From Dromiciops gliroides (Eukaryota; Chordata; Mammalia; Microbiotheria; Microbiotheriidae), in NCBI RefSeq assembly GCF_019393635.1, contig NC_057862.1, forward strand, positions 481,062,669 to 481,126,668: 64,000 nt of DNA. Reading direction: 5' to 3'. A program made the position numbers and the translations under genes. Positions 49,463 to 60,395 of the stretch are shown one piece after another (the first letter of the stretch is position 1; each line of letters opens with the position of its first letter). Below the pieces are notes generated by a model. That model saw only the letters and a program-made list of their open reading frames with translations, made no database searches and had not been told where the DNA came from.

Positions 49463-50310
49463 AAAAAAGTAAATTAGAAAAGTAGAAGAAAAATTTGGAA
49501 AGAAATAAAAGGAATACAAGAGAACCATGAAAAAGAAATTCAAAAATTTATTGAGGAGAATAATTCCCTATAAAACAGATTTGGCCAAAAGGAAAAGAAA
49601 GTGCAAAAGGTCACTGAAGAAAATAATTGTTTAAAAATTAGAATTGAACAAATAGAAACTAATTATTCCATGAGACACTAAGATACAGTAAAACAAAATA
49701 AAAAAGTTACAACATAAACAAAAATGTGAAATTTCTCGTTGGAAAGTCAACTGACATAAAAAATAGATCCAGGAGAGATAATATAAGAATTATTGAACCA
49801 TCTGAAAACCACGATGAAAAAAATGCAAAATTGGATAATAGCTTTCAAGAAATTATATATTAGATATCTATTTTATATATTAGAATCAGAGGTCAAAATA
49901 GAAATAGAAAGAATCCACCAATCACTTCCTGAAAGAGATCCCAAAATGAAAACTACCCTGGAACATCATAACCAAATTTCAAAGCTCACAGATCAAGGAA
50001 AATATATTACAAGCAGCCAAAAAAACCCACAAAAAACAAAAACAATTCAAATATTGTAGAGCTATAGTCAGAATTACACAGGATTTGGCAGCTTCCAGAT
50101 GAAAGAATCCCAAGGCATGGAATACAATAACCAGAAGGCAAAGGAGTTAGGTTTACACCCAGACTCACCTACCCAGCAAAATTGAAGGTATTCTTTCAGG
50201 AGAAATGAACAGATATTTAATGAAATAGAGGACTTTTAAGCATTTCTGATTAAAAGGCCAGAGGTGAATATAAAATTTGACCTCCAAATACAAGATTCTA
50301 GAGAAAAAAA
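49463..50310 (+). pseudogene. L1 ORF1 remnant
   Basis: After the SINEs the coiled-coil-like part resumes ('agaaaagtagaagaaaaatt'). The conserved block at 49,766-49,800 reads NRSRRDNIRIIE and the next part matches FQEIVRENCPDI poorly. C-terminal ORF1 sequence ('ggcagcttccagatgaaaga', 'caaaggagttaggtttacac') goes to about 50,290. Frames are broken. The protein would have bound L1 RNA. Confidence 0.78.
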
Positions 50311-52400
50311 CAAACAAGAAAAGACAAAAACAAAACAAAAGAAAACTGTAAAAATTTCAATAAGGTTAAACTGTTCATATTTCTATAAGGTAAGATAATA
50401 TTTGTACAACTTAACAACTCTATTAAAAGAGAAATTAGAAGGAGTATATGTAGAGAGGGAATATGTTCATAAGGTGATACTGAAGGGGCAGTGATATTTG
50501 TAAGTCTTAACAACTTTATTATAAGAATAATTTGAAGGAGTATATGTAGTTAGAGAGCATAGTTATAAAGTGACATTGATGGGATGAGACCCCAAAAAAC
50601 AAAATAAAGGACTAAGAAATACATTACATGGAAGGAAGAAAAAGGAAAGGGGAATTGAATGGGGTTAATTGTCCCTCACATGCATGAAAAAATGGCATGA
50701 AAGAACGGTCACAATGGAGGGGAAAATGTTGGGGATGGGCAAAGATTAAATCTTACTCTCATCAAAGTTAGCTTAAAGAGGAAATAACAAACACACTCAG
50801 TTCGATATAGAAATGTATCTTAACCTATAAGGAAGTTTAAATACTGAAGTGGATAATAGAAGAGGGACCTGGGACTGATAAGAGAAAGGGGATATTAAGG
50901 AAGGCAGTGATCATAAGTAAAACACTTGTGAGTAGGGTAAGGTTCTGGGAAAAAAATGGGGGAATTAACAGGAGAAAAAGAACACAGAAATAAGCAGTTA
51001 GTCATTATCAGTATAAATGTGAATGGGATGAACTCATCCATTAAATTGAAGCAGATAGCAGAATGAATTGAAAACCAAAATCCTACAATATGTTGTTTAG
51101 AAGAAACACATTTGAAGCAGATACACATGTAAGGGGCTGAAACAGAATCTTTTATGCTTCAGTTGAAGGAAAGAAAGCAGAGGTAGCAATCATGATTTCA
51201 GACAAAGGAAAAGCAAAAATAGATGTAGTTAAAAGAGATAAAGAAGGAAACTATATCTTACTGAAAGACAATGAAGTCATATCAATACTTAACATATATG
51301 CACCAAATGGTATAGCATCAAAATTTTTGATGGACTAATTGAAGGAGTTACATGAGGAAATAAATAATAAAACTATCCTTATGGGGGAACATAATCTTCC
51401 CCTCTCAGAACTGGATAAATCTAACCAAAAATAAACAAGAAAGAAGTTAAGGAAATGAATAAAATTTTTGAAAAGTTACAAATGATAGTTCTCTGGAGAA
51501 AACTGAATGGTGATAGAAAGGAATATACCTTTTCTAAGCAGTACATGAGACCTATACAAAAATTGACCATGAGTTAAGGCATAAAATCCTTACAACCAGA
51601 TGCAGAAAAGCAGAAATATTAAACACATCCTTTTACTGATCATAATGAAATTTTAAAAAATACATTCAATGATGGACAATTGAATGAGAGATTTAAAATC
51701 AATTGGAAATCAAATAATCTGATCCTAAAATAACAAGTGGTCCAAAGAACAAATTATAGAAACAATTGATGATTTCATTTAAAAAATGATAATGATGAAA
51801 GAACATATCATAATTTATGGGATGCAGCCAAAACAGCAATTATGGGGAGATTTATATTCTTAACTGATTATTTCAATAAAATGGAGAAAAAGCAGATCAA
51901 TGAATTGGGCATGCAACTAAAAAAACTAGAAAATGAAAAAAAAAAATAAAACTCCCCAATTAAACACCAAATTAGAAATACTGAAAATCAAAGGAGAGAT
52001 AAATAGAATTGAAAGTACAAAAACCATTGAATTAATAAATAAAACTAGAAGCTGGTTTTATGAAAAAAACAATAAAATATATTAACCATTTGTAAATTTG
52101 ATCAAAAAAAGGGAAAAAAAGAAAAGCAAATTACTAGTATCAAAAATGAAAGGGGTGAATTTACCAACAATGAAGAGGAAATTAAGACAATTATTAGGAA
52201 TTATTTTGCAAAATTTTATGCAAATAAATTTGATTATCTAAATGAAATGGATGAATATCTACAAAAATATAAATTACCCACATTAGCAGAAGAAATAATC
52301 TATTTAAATAACACAATTTTAGAAAAAGAAATTGAGCAAGGCATCAATGAACTTGCCAGGAAAACATCCCCAGGACTAGATGGATTAAAAAGTGAATTCT

Positions 52401-52549
52401 TTTTTTTTTTTTTTTTTTTGGTGAGGCAATTGGGGTTAAGTGACTTGCCCAGGGTCACACAGTTAGTAAGTGTCAAGGGTCTGTGGCCAGATTTGAACTC
52501 AGGTACTCCGAACTCAGTGCTCTATCCACTGTGCCACCTAGCTGCCACC
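52401..52549 (-). mobile_element. WSINE1-type SINE in L1 ORF2, antisense
   Basis: Complete copy with a 21-bp T-run, flanked by a perfect 13-bp TSD AAAAGTGAATTCT (52,388-52,400 and 52,550-52,562). The tRNA-like head has a short deletion ('tactccgaactcagtgctc'). Confidence 0.96.
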
Positions 52550-53153
52550 AAAAGTGAATTCTACCAAATATTTAAAGAACAATTAATCCCCATACTAAAT
52601 AAATTATTTGAAAAAATAATGAAGACGGAGTCCTACCAAATTATTTTTATGAGACAAATATGGTGTTGATACCCAAGCCAGGAAGAGCCAAAACAGAGAA
52701 AGAAAATTATAAACCAATCTTGCTATTGAATATTGATGCAAAAATTTTAAATGAAATACTAGCAAAAAAGATTACAATACATTACAAGGATTATACACTA
52801 TGACCAGGGCTGGTTCAATATTAGGATAACTATTAGCATAATTGACCATATCAATAACAAAGCCAATAGAAATCATATGATTTTCTCAATAGAGGCAGAA
52901 AAGGCCTTTGACAAAATACAGCACCCATTCCTATTAAAAACACTAGAGAGCATAGGAATAAAAGTAACCTACATCAAAATAATAAGTACTATTTATCTAA
53001 AACCATCAGCAAGGATTATATGTAATGGGGCTAAGCTAGAAGCTTTGCCAATACAATTAGGAGTGAAGCAAGATGCTCCTTATCAGGTTTATTATTTAAT
53101 ATTGTACTAGAAGTGTTAGTTATAGCAATAAGAGGATAAAAAGAAATTAAATT

Positions 53154-53288
53154 GGGGCAGCTAGGTGGTGCAGTGGATAGAGCACCAGCCCTGGAGTCAG
53201 GAGGACCTGAGTTCAAATCCGGCCTCAGACACTTAACACTTACTAGCTGTGTGACCCTGGGCAAGTCACTTAACCCCAATTGCCTCAC
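53154..53288 (+). mobile_element. WSINE1-type SINE in L1 ORF2, sense
   Basis: Nearly consensus copy between 'aaagaaattaaat' and a long (GAA)n tail; AGAAATTAAA before and GGAATTAAAG after the tail are the probable TSD. It lies between RT motif A and FADD of the L1. Confidence 0.95.
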
Positions 53289-53430
53289 AAGAAGAAGAAG
53301 AAGAAGAAGAAGAAGAAGAAGAAGAAGAAGAAGAAGAAGAAGAAGAAGAAGAAGAACAAGAACAAGAACAAGAACAACAACAAGAACAACAACAAGAACA
53401 ACAACAAGAACAACAACAAGAAGAAGAAAG
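53289..53430 (+). repeat. (GAA)n/(CAA)n array, SINE tail
   Basis: About 70 bp of pure GAA, followed by AAGAAC and AACAAC units. It starts exactly at the SINE 3' end and so is an expanded tail. The arginine-rich frame across it is an artefact. Confidence 0.97.
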
Positions 53431-55129
53431 GAATTAAAGGAATTAAAATATGAATAAGTTATGAGGAAACAAAACTATCACTCTTTGCAGATGATATGAT
53501 GTTATACTTAGAAAATCCTAGAGAATCAACCAGAAAGCTACTTGAAATTATTATCAACTTTAGCAAAATTGCAGGATACAAAGTAAATCCACATAAATCA
53601 TCAACAATTCTTTGCATTACCAACAAAGTCCAGCAACAACATATAGAAAGAAAAATCCATTTAAAATAACTGTGGTCAATATCAAATACTTGGGGGTCTA
53701 CCTACCAAGACAAACACAGGAACTATATTACCAGAACTACAAAACACTTTTCACACAAATAAAGTCAAATCTAAACAACTGGAAAAATATTAATTGTTTA
53801 TGGGTAGGCTGAGCCAGTATAATAAAAATGACAATCCTTCCTAATTTAATTTGTTTATTTAGTGCTATACCAATCAAACTATCCAAAATATTTTATAGAT
53901 CTAGAAAAATAATTAAAAATTCATTTGGAAAAACAGAAGTTTAAGGATATCAAGTAATCAATGAAAAAATATAAAAGCAGGTGATCTAGAAGTATCAGAT
54001 CTCAAACTGTATTATAAAGTGGTAATTATCAAAGCAATCTGGTACTGTCTAAGAAAGAGAGGTGCATCAGTAGAATAGAAGAGGTACAAATTATACTATA
54101 GTAAATGACTATAGTAATCTGGTATATTATAAACCCAAAGATCCAAGCTTTTGGAATAAAGATTCATTAGTTGACAAAAAATGCTGACAAAACTGGAAAA
54201 GAGTATGGCAGAAACTAGGTATAGATCCAAAATCTCAAACCATATACTAAAATATGGTCAAAATGGGTAGAGAATTTATACATAAATTATGATATCATAA
54301 ACAAATTAATAAAACATGGAATTGTTTATCTGTCAGATTTATAGGAAGAGGAATAATTTAAGATAATAGGTAGATAAAGAGTACAACAATATAAAATAAA
54401 TAATTTTGATTATATAAAGTCAAAAAGCTTTTGTATAAACAAAACTAATGTAAGCAAGATTACTTGGGAGGCAGAAAAGTGGGAAAGAATTTTTGAAACA
54501 TATCTCTGCTAAAGGTCTCATTTCTCAATTTTTTAGAGAATTAAGTCAAATTGATAAAAAATACAAGTCATTCCCCAATTGATAAATTGTCAAATGTTAT
54601 GGCAGTTTTCAGACAAAGAAATCCAAGCTATCTATAATTATATGAAAAAATGCTCTAGATCACTCTTGATCAGAGTAATGTAAATTAAAACAATTCTGAA
54701 GTATGACATCACTACTATCAGAGTGGCAAATATAACATAAATGTAAAATATTGAATGTTGGAGGGTATGTGGAAAATCTGAGATATTAATCCACTGTTGG
54801 TGGATCCCCTAGAACTATTGATAAAACATACTATCCACCTCCAAAGAAGGAACTGATATTGATGTAACACAGACTGACGCATGGTATTTTTCACTTTCAT
54901 ATTATCTTTTATTCAAGTTTTCTTATACAAGATGACTAATATGGTAATGTTTTACATAATCATACAGGTATAACCCATATCTGATTGCTTATTGTCTCAG
55001 GGTGGGGAGGGGAGGGAGGGAAAGATGGATAAAAATTGGAATCCAAAAGTATAAATAAAATTGTTTATTGCATAATATAATAAAAAAGAAAACAAGAAAA
55101 TCTTAAAAAATGTATATCTCTTTTTGCAT

Positions 55130-56395
55130 CTTCTCTTTCATTTGTTAAGTATCATGCTTCAACCAGTAATCTTTTAATTGACAAACACAATGGCCTTATC
55201 TTTATTCTCATCATTTTTTATCTCTTTGCACATTTTGACACTGTCAATTATTTTCTTCTTTTTTATGTGCTCTATTCTCCAGATTTTCATGACACCACTT
55301 TCTCCTCTTCCTCTTCCTATCTAATTATTCCCTCTCAGTCTCTTTTTGCTGGATCATAAAAAAAATATTATGCACATTAACCTTGGATGTCATCCCAGTC
55401 TCTGTCCTGGACCCTTATTTTTTCCCTTTATATAATTTCATTTGGGGTGAATATGAGCTCTCATTGATTCAATTTCCATGCATATGGTTCTTAGAGGTAT
55501 ATATGCAGGCTACTCTTTCTACTGATCTTTATTTCTATATTATCAATTGCCTTTTGGATACTTCAAACAGATAGACATCTCAGTCTCAATGTCTAAGTCA
55601 TAACTCACAACCATTTCCATGTAACCTTCCCTTTCTCTTTCTTCCATATTATTATTTATCGAACTGCTCTCCTCCCAATCACCCAGCTTCACATACACAG
55701 CATCAACTCCAACTCTTCACCCTCACACCAAACATCAAGTCCATTGCCAAAATTTCTCATATATGTTCTCTTTGTCTCTGCTTTCAAAATCACCATCCTA
55801 ATTCAGGAATTGATCATCTTTCATTTGGAATATTTTAATAATATTTTTATTGGTCTCTCTACTTCAAGTCTCTCCCTATCCCAAAGAATAGTCCACTCAA
55901 TTGCCAAAGGAATTTTCCTATAGTGGTGTGAGAATATACCCTCCCTCCCATTTCTGTGGTTCCCCATCATCTTCAAGTTCAAATAAAAAAGTGCTCTGCT
56001 TTACATCATATTTTCATAACCTTATCTCTTCCTACCTTGCCAGTCTTCTTACACTTTACTCCCCTTAACACAATTACTGATCCTTCTACACTTACCTACT
56101 TGCTATTCTAAAAACATTATAACTTCTCAGTGCCTGTATACTATCTTCCAGGTTGACCTCTCTCTCTCTCTCTCTCTCTTAAGATCTTTGGCTTTCTTCA
56201 AATCTCAGTTGAAATACTACTTTCTTCTGCAGCAATTTCTTGGTCCTCCCTAGCTTCTAGTACCTTCCATTCTGAGACTACTTTCAATTTATTTGGTGTA
56301 TTGTGTAGGTACCTATATAATTGGTTATTTTGAATGATATAAAAGTTCCCTTGAATCATTTCAGCTGTTAGAATTTGAGCTACTTGAGGACATGG
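55130..56395 (+). mobile_element. L2 LINE, ORF2 3' region
   Basis: A long diverged run in L2 ORF2 order: 'ccagtctctgtcctggaccc' (55,393), 'caccatcctaattcaggaat', 'tattggtctctctacttcaa', 'gtctctccctatcccaaaga', 'gtggttccccatcatcttca', 'accttatctcttcctacctt', 'tttcttcaaatctcagttga'. It is full of stops. No separate gene is supported. Confidence 0.65.
56158..56180. repeat. (CT)n short run
   Basis: About 11 CT units inside the L2 fragment. Confidence 0.9.

Positions 56396-56434
<39 letters not shown>
56396..56434. repeat. (GT)n microsatellite
   Basis: About 19 perfect GT units. Confidence 0.96.
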
Positions 56435-56435
<1 letters not shown>

Positions 56436-56874
56436 TTGTTTCCTTTTAATTGCTTCCCTCAGCAAAATGCCTGAGGAAATAAACATCTAGTAAATTATTA
56501 ATGGAATATATTTTTTATTTCATTGTTTTATAGGGAAATAAATAAAATTCCTCTACCAATAAATCCTGATACCTTCTCTGCCTTGGGGAGCTGAGAAGTT
56601 AGGCGACTGGTTCAAGGTCTCAGCTAGTATAAATCAGAAGTGAAATATAAACTCTGGTCTTTGTTCCTTGTTCAGGAAAAAATTCTCTGTTTACTTGGCT
56701 GACAATCTAAAATATATTTTGAAAATTTCATCAATTTTACTAGGTCATGTTATTAATTCAACAGAAAATTTCTTTAACACTCTATAGACAATAGAATTAA
56801 TCAATGACAAAGGAAGCTAGTACAAATATAAGTATGTTGTTTATATGTTATAAAATACCCATGGAATTAAATCT
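56435..56874. other. Unassigned sequence with MIR patch
   Basis: An antisense MIR patch is at 56,585-56,670 ('gagaagttaggcgactggtt', 'caaggtctcagctagtat'). Otherwise nothing is recognised. Confidence 0.42.
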
Positions 56875-57010
56875 TTTATTCATGCCATCTCTCTCCTTAG
56901 GATATGAGCTCCTTGAGATGAAGGACTATCTTGCTAATCTTTGTGTGTTTAGTACTTAGCACACTGCCTGACACATAGCAGCAATTTAAGAAATGCTTGT
57001 TAATTATATT
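56875..57010 (+). mobile_element. L2 LINE 3' end
   Basis: Well preserved order 'gatatgagctccttgagatg', 'aaggactatcttgctaatct', 'agtacttagcacactgcctg', 'acacatagcagcaatttaag', 'aaatgcttgttaatta'. Confidence 0.72.
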
Positions 57011-57137
57011 ACTGAATAAATGGTTGTTAATTAACTGTTTCCACAAAAAAAATACTGAGGGATTCTAGAATTATCTTGAGGATAATACAGCTATATACAA
57101 ATATGTTTTTCAGGCCTACTAATATACATAGACTTTT

Positions 57138-57289
57138 TTTTTTTTTTTTTTTTAGTGAGGCAATTGGGGTTAAGTGACTTGCCCAGGGTCACACAGCTAG
57201 TAAGTGTTAAGTGTCTGAGGCCGGATTTGAACTCAGGTCCTCCTGACTCCAGGGCCGGTGCTCTATCCACTGTGCCATCTAGCTGCCCC
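57138..57289 (-). mobile_element. WSINE1-type SINE, antisense, first of a pair
   Basis: Near-consensus copy, T-run kept, flanked by a perfect 13-bp TSD TACATAGACTTTT (57,125-57,137 and 57,290-57,302). Confidence 0.97.
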
Positions 57290-57313
57290 TACATAGACTT
57301 TTGATGTACTTTT

Positions 57314-57462
57314 TTTTTTTTTTTTAGTGAGGCAATTGTGGTTAAGTGACTTGCCCAGGGTCACACAGCTAGTCAGTGTTAAGTGTCTGAGGCCGGATTT
57401 GAACTCAGGTACTCCTGACTCCAGGTCAGGTGCTCTATCCACTGTGCCACCTAGCTGCTCAT
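57314..57462 (-). mobile_element. WSINE1-type SINE, antisense, second of a pair
   Basis: Near-consensus copy flanked by a perfect 11-bp TSD GATGTACTTTT (57,303-57,313 and 57,463-57,473). The first SINE's TSD ends directly before this one's begins. Confidence 0.97.
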
Positions 57463-57695
57463 GATGTACTTTTACTAGAGCAAATTGTGAAAGTGACATA
57501 ATGTAAATGGATGCCTTTAAAACATTTTATCAGGAAAATGTTGATTTGGTCCTGTAGTTAAAGTGAGGGTTTACCCATGGTCAGTCTTTCTTCTCTAATG
57601 GTATCCTTATATCAAAAGAAAGGGAAGAAATCACCAGCACTTTGGGTGACACCCTGTTCACATTGAAATGCCGTATTGATATGAGTCCCACAGAA
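57463..57695. other. Unassigned sequence
   Basis: Nothing recognised between the SINE pair and the MIR end. Confidence 0.4.
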
Positions 57696-57699
57696 AGCA

Positions 57700-57823
57700 A
57701 GGTCACAGATGAGTTATAACAGCCTGATTGGAGATGGTGTCCACATCAAATGAGATAACACAACCAAGTTCTTTGCAAACTACAAATTACTACATAAATG
57801 TTAGTTATTATTATTATTATTAT
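57700..57823 (+). mobile_element. MIR/CORE-SINE 3' end
   Basis: 'acatcaaatgagataacaca', 'gttctttgcaaactacaaat', 'tactacataaatgttagtta' and an ATT repeat are the 3' end of a CORE-SINE. A solo LTR is inserted into the ATT repeat. Confidence 0.65.
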
Positions 57824-58216
57824 TGTGATGTTCAGCTCCAGTCTAGCCTAGAGTTCCAGCCTGGTTGGGTTCTTCCTGAAGTCCTCCTCCAGGAGCCTGC
57901 TTTAATCAAGAACTCACTCTAAGCTGGCTGTGGAAGCTTTTTTATAGTTCTGGAACAGAGGCGGTCCTTACACATTGCTTCAAGGTGATTGGTTGGTGTC
58001 ATCCAAATCCATTGGCTTTGAAGGTGTTCTAAAGTTGTGTTCACAGTCTAGTTTCTGAGAACAATACCTTCTTAAGGGCTAGCCAGGTGTGATTACAATC
58101 CAATTAACTTGAAGTAGGCTTAATCAGCAGTCAATCACTCTCACCTGATTCAACCAGTCTCGATTAATCTCCAGGTGGGTCTTTGAGTATCTGCTAAATC
58201 CCATTATTTCATCACA
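57824..58216 (-). mobile_element. Solo LTR, antisense (LTR family 1)
   Basis: A 393-bp element with perfect inverted ends TGTGAT and ATCACA and a 4-bp flanking repeat TTAT on both sides (57,820-57,823 and 58,217-58,220). On the minus strand there is a CCAAT box ('caccaaccaatcac' sense, about 57,985) and a TATA-like ACTATAAAAAAG (about 57,938-57,950). The block 'gtgattggttggtgtcatcc' matches the related LTRs at 9.5, 19.6 and 27.9 kb. No viral genes are present. Confidence 0.8.
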
Positions 58217-58254
58217 TTATCCATGAAACTATAATATCATTTAAGTAATTTCTT

Positions 58255-58465
58255 CCTATTTTCAGTCATTTCTGATTCTTTGTGACACCATTTGGAGTTT
58301 TCTTTGCAAAGATCATTCTTCAGTAAACCTGAGGTAAATAGGGTTAAGAGACTTGCCCAGAGTAACAAAACTACTAAGTCTGTAAAGCCAGACTTGAAAT
58401 CATGAAGTTGAGTCTTCCTGATTCAAAGCCCAGTGCTCTATCCACTGTGCTACCTAGGGGCTCCA
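58255..58465 (-). mobile_element. Older tRNA-type SINE, antisense, longer relative
   Basis: It shares the head ('cagtgctctatccactgtgc') and 'gggttaagagacttgcccag' with the young SINEs but has a longer 3' part ('ttctgattctttgtgacacc', 'atttggagttttctttgcaa'). Divergence is higher. This is probably a different subfamily or an ancestor. Confidence 0.75.
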
Positions 58466-58499
58466 TTTGAGTAACCGTACATTATACAAAATGATCTGT

Positions 58500-58690
58500 G
58501 AAGTAGGTAGAATGAAGTTATTCACATTTCACAAGTGAGAAGACTGAGTCATAGGAACACAGATATAGAGTTTGAAACAACTAAATGCTGAGGTCATCCA
58601 TCCAACCCTTCAATTTTACAGATAAGAAAACTAAGGCTCATGGATATGAAGAGGCTTATCCACTTATCACATACCTAATTTATATTTGAG
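58500..58690 (-). mobile_element. MIR/CORE-SINE debris, antisense
   Basis: 'aagtaggtagaatgaagtta', 'cacatttcacaagtgagaag', 'cattcaattttacagataag'-like and 'aaaactaaggctcatgga' suggest one or two overlapping antisense MIRs. Confidence 0.5.
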
Positions 58691-58738
58691 TTGGGACTAA
58701 AAAAATTGTTTTTTGATTCCAAATCTAGCATTCATTTT

Positions 58739-58741
<3 letters not shown>

Positions 58742-58824
<83 letters not shown>
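58742..58824. repeat. (CT)n(CTTT)n compound microsatellite
   Basis: About 19 CT units followed by about 11 CTTT units, just upstream of the PRELID1 retrocopy. Confidence 0.97.
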
Positions 58825-58825
<1 letters not shown>

Positions 58826-58908
58826 AAATCTTGCATTCTTACTATTAATTTTACTGCCTCTATCTTAAAGCAAAATGGACTATAAATCAATAGATAGATC
58901 TAAGTCAG

Positions 58909-59881
58909 ACACTCCCTCATGGTGGCAACAGCTGCAACTGCTGCTTTGAGACTCTGACATAAAGCAGGAACCAGAAGACCTTTCTCCACCTACCTCTACC
59001 CCCAATGCTGTACGGTCCCTGACGCCCGACCCCTACCCCTGTAGGGATGATGGCGAAGTATTTCCTGGGGCAGAGAATGCTCCAGAACTCCTGGGGATCA
59101 AGTGTTTGCTGCTTTCTGGCAGCGTTACCCAAACCCCTACAGCAAGCATGTGCTGACTCCAACCAGAAGCGGCTGTCCACGTAGATGCTCACAAAGACCA
59201 ACAGGATGCCCCACTGGTTGAAGTGCTTCTTTCCTGCTAATATAGCCCACTTATTGTACATACTCAAAGACTTTATTGTGGACCCACAAAATCAGACATG
59301 ACCACTTTCACCTGGAACATCAACCATGCCCAGATGATGATGGTGGAGGAAAGATGTGTTTACTGTGTGAACCCTAAAAACAGTGGTTCGACTGAAATCT
59401 CCTCCAGTTTGTTTGGGGTCTCCAGAGCTGTACAGGAGTTTGACATAGCTAGATTCAAAAGTAATATGACCAAGACCATCAAAGGCTTTGAGTACATCTT
59501 GGTAAAACTGCAAAGTGAAGCTCCTTCTAAGACACTGGCTGAAACAGCTAAGGAAGCAACTGAGAAGGCAAAGGAAACTGCTCTGGCAGCAACTGAGAAG
59601 GCCAAGGACCTGGCCGGCAAGGCAGCCACCAAGAAGCAGTAACAGCAGCAACAACAGTATGTTTAAAAGAATCACACTGCCACTTTCCCTGCAATAAATA
59701 AGGCCCTGCTGCCCTCCCAGAGCACCCCAAGGCTGAGAATTTCCTAGTATTGGGTCCAGAGCCCTAGCCCCTGAGCAGACCATCAGCAAAATGTGAACCC
59801 ACAGGGTCCCATTACCCACACTGTGTCCGAGTTGTAATTTATTATTAAAAATTAATTTTCAGTCCTGTCAAAAAAAAAAAA
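58909..59881 (+). pseudogene. PRELID1P: Processed PRELID1 pseudogene
   Basis: PRELID1 is a mitochondrial intermembrane-space protein that carries phosphatidic acid between membranes (PRELI/MSF1 domain). This copy has no introns and a 12-bp A-tail (59,870-59,881) after an ATTAAA at 59,844, so it arose by retrotransposition. Translation from 59,050 reads MAKYFLGQ; the parts VFAAFWQRYPNPYSKHVLT, LTKTNRMPHW and SIVDPQN-like follow in shifting frames. From 59,298 a 114-codon frame covers MTTFTWNINHAQMMMVEERC to the alanine/lysine-rich tail AKETALAATEKAKDLAGKAA. Lesions: one-base insertion near 59,093; a deletion of about 26 bp near 59,159; loss of one base near 59,297; in-frame loss of about 18 bp near 59,403; and a stop (CAG to TAA) that cuts the final glutamine run at 59,640. 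The parent has about 219 codons. Sense strand only; the 175-codon antisense frame is a shadow. The 5' end is approximate and no clean TSD is seen. Confidence 0.93.
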
Positions 59882-60140
59882 GATCAATGTGATGAGTTTG
59901 GATAAGCCAAAGAAGATTTACTTGAATTGGGACTTGAAGGATTGATAAGATTTGGTTAGATGGAGAGGAAGATAGGGAGATGGTTTCAAAGTTTGGCAAG
60001 ACATCCAATATCTCCTGGTCTTAGTTTCTCTTATGTAAAATGAGGGAGGAGTTAAATAGGGTGGCCTTTAAAATCTCTTCTAACCATAAATCTCTGAAAA
60101 ATATAATCTGAGGAAACTGGAAATATAATTTTAGAAATAT
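59882..60140. other. Unassigned sequence with a CORE-SINE patch
   Basis: Around 60,000-60,095 ('tctcctggtcttagtttctc', 'taaaatgagggaggagttaa', 'ggcctttaaaatctcttcta') is the 3' half of a sense CORE-SINE. Confidence 0.5.
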
Positions 60141-60147
60141 ATCTATA

Positions 60148-60148
60148 C

Positions 60149-60213
<65 letters not shown>
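60148..60213. repeat. (CTAT)n microsatellite
   Basis: About 16 perfect CTAT units. Confidence 0.97.
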
Positions 60214-60341
60214 ATACCCTTAGTTCCCTCATATATAAATGACAGTTTTAAATCCTTAATACCCATTTTTAAGAGCTTCTCTCTTATTCAACATATACCT
60301 AAATAAGAAAGTCTGGTAGTATTATACATTAATTAATTCAT

Positions 60342-60342
60342 T

Positions 60343-60393
<51 letters not shown>
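60342..60393. repeat. (TA)n microsatellite
   Basis: About 26 perfect TA units, close to the 3' end of the L1 that follows. Confidence 0.95.

Positions 60394-60395
<2 letters not shown>

Larger units (their letters stand above)
50985..54800 (+). pseudogene. L1 ORF2 remnant (endonuclease and reverse transcriptase)
   Basis: The endonuclease start reads SVNVNGMNSSIKLKQIAE at 51,006-51,060, with the metal-site segment ETHLKQ near 51,108. The RT fingers follow from about 52,250 ([31 protein letters not shown] interrupted by a SINE). RT motif A reads [20 protein letters not shown] at 52,890-52,950. The catalytic LSLFADDMMLYLENP is at 53,475-53,520 (FADD 53,484-53,495). The C-terminal part reaches about 54,720. 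Two SINEs, many stops, frameshifts and a 3' deletion inactivate it. YLENP after FADD differs from the FIWEN of the L1 at 41 kb, so two L1 lineages are present. Confidence 0.9.
48990..55085 (+). mobile_element. L1 of a second lineage, sense, carrying four SINEs
   Basis: It starts with 5' end-like 'gcaaagatggcagggtgagg', jumps by deletion into ORF1 (about 49,105), then has the spacer, ORF2 and a 3' UTR ending 'gtataaataaaattgtttat' near 55,075. SINEs sit at 49,142, 49,301, 52,401 and 53,154. ORF2 is missing a C-terminal piece (junction near 54,805). TGTATGTCCT before and TGTATATCTC after might be a decayed TSD. Substitutions and stops are far more numerous than in the L1 at 39-45 kb, so it is older. 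Confidence 0.88.

Noticed and set aside
53152..53457. Arginine-rich protein-like frame
   Set aside because: It is a SINE followed by a (GAA)n array read in the AGA frame.
57138..57462. tRNA gene candidates from the B-box-like GAGTTCAAATC
   Set aside because: The motif is in the tRNA-derived heads of SINEs; no cloverleaf or anticodon arm can be drawn.
59292..59819. 175-codon antisense frame with a leucine-rich stretch
   Set aside because: It is the complement of the PRELID1 retrocopy; its leucine runs are the reverse of CAG/CAA repeats and it has no family signature.
58841..59896. TSD for the PRELID1 retrocopy (ATCAAT-like strings on both sides)
   Set aside because: Only about 6 bp match and the 5' end is not fixed, so chance similarity cannot be excluded.
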